Shown here: piece by piece, positions 13,572 through 16,468 of the stretch
Position numbering within the stretch: position 1 is the stretch's first letter
Layout of the letters: the number at the start of each line of letters is the position of its first letter
DNA from: AVCC01 sp039920865
GTDB taxonomy: Bacteria > Pseudomonadota > Gammaproteobacteria > Burkholderiales > Burkholderiaceae_D
DNA: 16,468 bases
Direction of reading: 5' to 3'
Assembly (NCBI GenBank): GCA_039920865.1
Contig: JBDSCZ010000146.1
Span: 1 to 16,468 of the forward strand
Notes under the pieces: model-generated
What the model saw: only the letters and a program-made list of their open reading frames with translations
The model's database searches: none
What the model was told of the DNA's origin: nothing
Translations under genes and position numbers: made by a program

Positions 13572-14624
13572 TTAATCCATCAAGGCGCGTGCTTCTGCGA
13601 CCTGGTTGCGATAGGCATCGAAGATGTTGCGCAGTGTATCGGCCATGTTGGTACTCGGCTTCCAGTCCAGTTCTTCGCAGGTATTGGTGATTTTCGGCAC
13701 CCGGTTCTGCACATCCTGATAGCCGGCACCGTAATACGCGCCAGAGGTGGTTTCGAGCAATTGCACCTGCTTGACCGATTCCGAATATTCCGGATATTCG
13801 GTCGCCAGCGTCAGCATCATGCCAGCCAGTTCGCGGATCGAATAATTGTTTAGCGGGTTACCGATGTTGTAAATTTTACCGCTGGCAATGCCGTTTTCAT
13901 TGGCGATGATTTTCATCAACGCGTCGATGCCGTCGCCGACGTGCGTAAAGGCACGTTTTTGCGCGCCACCATCTACCAGTGAAATATTCTCGCCGCGCAC
14001 AATGTGGCCGAAGAACTGGGTTACCACGCGCGATGAGCCTTCTTTTGGGGTGTGGATCGAATCAAGACCGGCACCGATCCAGTTAAACGGACGAAACAGC
14101 GTGAAATTCAGCCCTTCCATGCCGTAACCCCAGATTACGCGGTCCATCAATTGCTTGGCGCAGGAATAGATCCAGCGCGGCTTGTTGATCGGGCCGCAAA
14201 TCAGTTCAGACTGTTCCGGATCAAATTCGTCGTCATGGCACATTCCATAGACTTCGGAAGTGGAAGGAAATACCAGATGCTTGCCATATTTGGCCGCATA
14301 ACGCACGATCGGCAGGTTTGCTTCGAAATCAAGTTCGAACACGCGCAGCGGTTCCTTTACGTAAGTCGATGGCGTGGCGATAGCGACCAGCGGCAGGATT
14401 ACATCGCATTTCTTGACGTGGTATTCGACCCAATCCTTGTTGATGGTGATGTCGCCTTCAAAAAAATGCATGCGCGGCTTGTATTCCGGGTTTTCGAGCA
14501 AGTCATTGATGCGGTCCTTCATCATGTCCATGCCGTAGACATGCCAGTCTGTGGTTTCCAGAATACGTTTGGATAAATGGTGGCCGATGAAGCCGTTGAC
14601 GCCGAGAATGAGGACTTTTTTCAT
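13572..14624 (-). CDS. arnA: UDP-glucuronate decarboxylase half of ArnA, as a separate gene
   Basis: A 350-residue extended short-chain dehydrogenase equal to the C-terminal domain of E. coli ArnA, which oxidises and decarboxylates UDP-glucuronate to UDP-Ara4O with NAD+. Seen: Rossmann GVNGFIGHHL at 8-17; PSTSEVYG at 120-127 giving T122, S123 and E124, the equivalents of ArnA T432, S433 and E434; YSCAK at 153-157 (Tyr/Lys pair); and GYQDVQNR at 301-308 with R308 where ArnA has R619. All key catalytic residues are therefore kept. The formyltransferase half is the gene immediately upstream, 16 bases away. Start ATG at 14622-14624 gives MKKVLILGVNGF. Plain UDP-xylose synthase is less likely given the arn context. 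Confidence 0.93.
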   Translation of the reverse strand: MKKVLILGVNGFIGHHLSKRILETTDWHVYGMDMMKDRINDLLENPEYKPRMHFFEGDITINKDWVEYHVKKCDVILPLVAIATPSTYVKEPLRVFELDFEANLPIVRYAAKYGKHLVFPSTSEVYGMCHDDEFDPEQSELICGPINKPRWIYSCAKQLMDRVIWGYGMEGLNFTLFRPFNWIGAGLDSIHTPKEGSSRVVTQFFGHIVRGENISLVDGGAQKRAFTHVGDGIDALMKIIANENGIASGKIYNIGNPLNNYSIRELAGMMLTLATEYPEYSESVKQVQLLETTSGAYYGAGYQDVQNRVPKITNTCEELDWKPSTNMADTLRNIFDAYRNQVAEARALMD

Positions 14625-14640
14625 TGTTTACTCTGATTTT

Positions 14641-15543
14641 TCATTGATTTTTGAGGAGAATCTGGAGTTCTGGTAGTGAAATGGCTTTGCCGTCGCACAA
14701 TATCGAATGGATGTTTAGCGCGCGGCCATCGCCACAAATGCCGAGGATGGCATTATCCACCACCGCCAAGCCGGGCGGCAAATCGGATCGGGTCAAAGAA
14801 CCCAACCGGGCTTCGCCGATAACCAGATGCTTGCCATGGATTTCAGTAAACGCGCCAGGGTAGGGCGGCGCGACTGCCCGGTGCAGGTTGTAAACCGTTG
14901 GTGCCGGTTGCGACCAGTCGATGCGGCCGTCTTCCGGTTTTCGTCCGCCGAAGTAGCTGCCCTTCGACAGATCGTTTTGCAAGTGCGGCGCATTGCCTGC
15001 CAACAGTGCCGGCAGCGCATTCCACAGCGTTTGTTCGGCAGCTGCCGTCAACTTGCCGAATACTTCATGGGCGGTGTCATCCGGCAGAATCGGCACTGCA
15101 GTTTGCGCGATGATCGCGCCGGCATCCGGTTTTTCCGCCATTTGGTGCAACGTGGCGCCGGTTTCTGTTTCGCCGTGCAACACCGCCCAGTTGACCGGAG
15201 CGCGACCGCGGTATTTGGGCAACAACGAACCGTGCATATTGTAAGCACCGCGTTTGGCAAGCGCCAGCAAGGCTACCGGCAACATGTGGCGGTAATAAAA
15301 GCTAAAAATGAAATCAGGCTGTAGCGCCTGTATCCGGGCAAATAATTCCGGCGCATTAGGGTTGGCTGGCGTCACGCAGGCTATTGCGTGCTCGTGACAA
15401 AGTGCGGCAACAGATTCGAACCAGATGGTTTCAGCCGGATCATCTTCGTGGCTGATCACCAGCGCCACCTCAACCCCGCGCGCGAGCAAGGCCTTCAGGC
15501 AGCGTACACCGACGTTGTGATAGGCGAAAACTACCGCCCTCAT
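14641..15543 (-). CDS. arnA: UDP-L-Ara4N formyltransferase half of ArnA, as a separate gene
   Basis: A 300-residue Fmt-like formyltransferase equal to the N-terminal domain of E. coli ArnA. It transfers a formyl group from N10-formyltetrahydrofolate to UDP-Ara4N so the sugar can be moved to the lipid carrier. It opens MRAVVFAYHNVGVRCLKALL and has IFSFYYRHMLP, then YNMHGSLLPKYRGRAPVNW. N102, H104 and D140 (in EKPDAGAI) fall at the same numbers as the catalytic triad of E. coli ArnA. The C-terminal Fmt-type subdomain follows, from about 205. Its ATG overlaps the arnC stop by four bases (ATGA), indicating coupling. Order with the next gene matches the fused enzyme. Confidence 0.93.
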   Translation of the reverse strand: MRAVVFAYHNVGVRCLKALLARGVEVALVISHEDDPAETIWFESVAALCHEHAIACVTPANPNAPELFARIQALQPDFIFSFYYRHMLPVALLALAKRGAYNMHGSLLPKYRGRAPVNWAVLHGETETGATLHQMAEKPDAGAIIAQTAVPILPDDTAHEVFGKLTAAAEQTLWNALPALLAGNAPHLQNDLSKGSYFGGRKPEDGRIDWSQPAPTVYNLHRAVAPPYPGAFTEIHGKHLVIGEARLGSLTRSDLPPGLAVVDNAILGICGDGRALNIHSILCDGKAISLPELQILLKNQ

Positions 15544-16468
15544 GCTTGCTCCGAGGTGTTGGACGATTCTTTTTCGTCCCGGCGGCGCTCAATGAAAGGC
15601 GGGTCTTGCAGCACCGTTTTAACCACATATTGCGGCCTGCCGCGCACCTGTTGGAAGATGCGCCCGATGTATTCGCCCAACAAGCCGATGCCGAACAGCA
15701 CCACGCCCAACATGAAGAATACGACGGCAAACAGCGTGAAGACGCCTTCCGCTTCCGCCCCCAGAAAGAAGCGGCGCACCAGCAGCAGCAGCACCAGCAA
15801 CCCCGATGCGACAGACAGGATCATGCCGACCATTGAGAACAGTTGCAAAGGCACCAGCGAAAACCCGGTCATCAGGTCGAAATTCAGGCGGATCAGGCTG
15901 TACAGCGAATACTTGGATTCGCCGGCCACGCGCTCTTCGTGTTCGACCACGATTTCGGTCGGTTTGCGGGCGAACGTATAGGCCAGCGCCGGCACGAAGG
16001 TGTTGACCTCGCTGCATTGGTTAATCATGTCGATCACGTTGCGGCCATAGGCGCGCAGCATATTGCCCTGATCGGTGATCTTGATATGGGTAATTTTTTC
16101 ACGCAGGCGATTCATGGCCTTGGAGGCGTAGGTGCGCCATGCAGCATCCTGCCGCTTGCGGCGGATCGAACCGACATAGTCATACCCTTCGCGCATCTTG
16201 GCGACCAGATTGCCGATTTCCTCCGGCGGATTTTGCAGGTCGGCGTCCAGCGTGACGGTGATTTCACCGCGGGAAGCTTCAAAGCCGGCCAGAATCGCCA
16301 TGTGCTGGCCGTAATTTCCGTTGAGCAGCACGACTCTGGTGACGTCGGGGCGTAGGCGAAACTGGTCGGCCAGCAGTGCCGGCGAATTGTCGCGACTGCC
16401 ATCGTTGACGAAAATGATTTCATAGCGCAGGCCCAGCGCATCCAGCGCCGGATAAAGTCGTGCATACA
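15540..16468 (-). CDS. arnC: Undecaprenyl-phosphate Ara4FN transferase ArnC, N-terminus off the edge
   Basis: 308 residues are visible, beginning mid-protein; E. coli ArnC has 322, so only about 20 are missing. It is a GT2-family glycosyltransferase that moves L-Ara4FN from UDP to undecaprenyl phosphate at the inner membrane. Seen: FVNDGSRDNSP at visible 19-29, LLNGNYGQHMAILAGF, the DXD motif in TLDADLQNPPEE (D74/D76), and NMLRAYGRNVIDM. Two C-terminal membrane helices lie at about 208-232 and 241-265, followed by GLLGEYIGRIF and a charged tail. A general dolichol-phosphate-mannose-synthase-like enzyme is possible from sequence alone, but the arnA and arnD neighbours make ArnC the better call. 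An arnB gene may lie beyond the edge. Confidence 0.9.
   Translation of the reverse strand, partial: YARLYPALDALGLRYEIIFVNDGSRDNSPALLADQFRLRPDVTRVVLLNGNYGQHMAILAGFEASRGEITVTLDADLQNPPEEIGNLVAKMREGYDYVGSIRRKRQDAAWRTYASKAMNRLREKITHIKITDQGNMLRAYGRNVIDMINQCSEVNTFVPALAYTFARKPTEIVVEHEERVAGESKYSLYSLIRLNFDLMTGFSLVPLQLFSMVGMILSVASGLLVLLLLVRRFFLGAEAEGVFTLFAVVFFMLGVVLFGIGLLGEYIGRIFQQVRGRPQYVVKTVLQDPPFIERRRDEKESSNTSEQA

Noticed and set aside
14052..14576. A 174-codon plus-strand ORF inside the decarboxylase gene
   Set aside because: It is a shadow of a gene with all catalytic motifs intact on the minus strand.
1..16468. CRISPR array, toxin-antitoxin pair, restriction system or phage module
   Set aside because: No regularly spaced repeats, no paired small antitoxin/toxin ORFs, and no methylase, nuclease-defence or phage structural genes were seen. 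The PIN domain is fused to PhoH and not part of a VapBC pair.

Overview
The window looks like a chromosomal segment of a betaproteobacterium. The order rpsF-priB-rpsR-rplI-dnaB, a PIN-PhoH protein next to a Bcp-type peroxiredoxin, and the protein sequences themselves all read as Betaproteobacteria. By eye the base composition is moderate rather than high GC. A member of the Gallionellaceae/Nitrosomonadales is my best guess, but that is inference and not shown by any single marker.

Bases 1-2026 are a graveyard of insertion sequences around an intact tRNA-Arg(ACG) gene. In order there is an IS5-type transposase fragment cut by the left edge, the C-terminal part of an IS110/IS1111-type transposase with two in-frame stops, the tRNA with its own promoter element and terminator on the minus strand, the frameshifted N-terminal third of an ISAs1-type transposase, and an abrupt junction into a palindromic multi-copy repeat that may be the end of another element. 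The next ~340 bases hold nested inverted repeats and a possible broken short ORF.

Bases 2027-6466 are housekeeping genes. suhB (minus) and trmJ (plus) diverge. lexA (minus) has two tandem SOS boxes that cover its predicted promoter. Divergent from lexA is the ribosomal/primosome operon rpsF-priB-rpsR-rplI, with a good promoter, a leader hairpin resembling the S6:S18 autoregulatory site, and a strong terminator after rplI.

Bases 6467-10101 hold dnaB, preceded by ~310 noncoding bases with an 11-bp inverted repeat and a TATAAT box so close to the start that the mRNA may be leaderless. Then come a DUF47/PhoU-like gene and a PiT phosphate permease gene, a standard phosphate-uptake pair. A strong terminator separates them from the convergent minus-strand genes.

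Bases 10102-16468 are all minus strand. They encode a PIN-PhoH RNA-processing ATPase, a Bcp-type peroxiredoxin, and a lipid A modification cluster transcribed arnC, arnA formyltransferase, arnA decarboxylase, arnD. The two halves of the usually fused ArnA are separate neighbouring genes, in the order of the fused protein. arnC runs off the right edge. Together these make and attach 4-amino-4-deoxy-L-arabinose to lipid carriers for lipid A, the classic route to cationic-peptide and polymyxin resistance; arnB and arnT are not in the window.

I found no convincing new multi-gene system. The points most worth checking are the rpsF leader, the leaderless dnaB start, the split ArnA, and the composite IS junction with its palindromic repeat.
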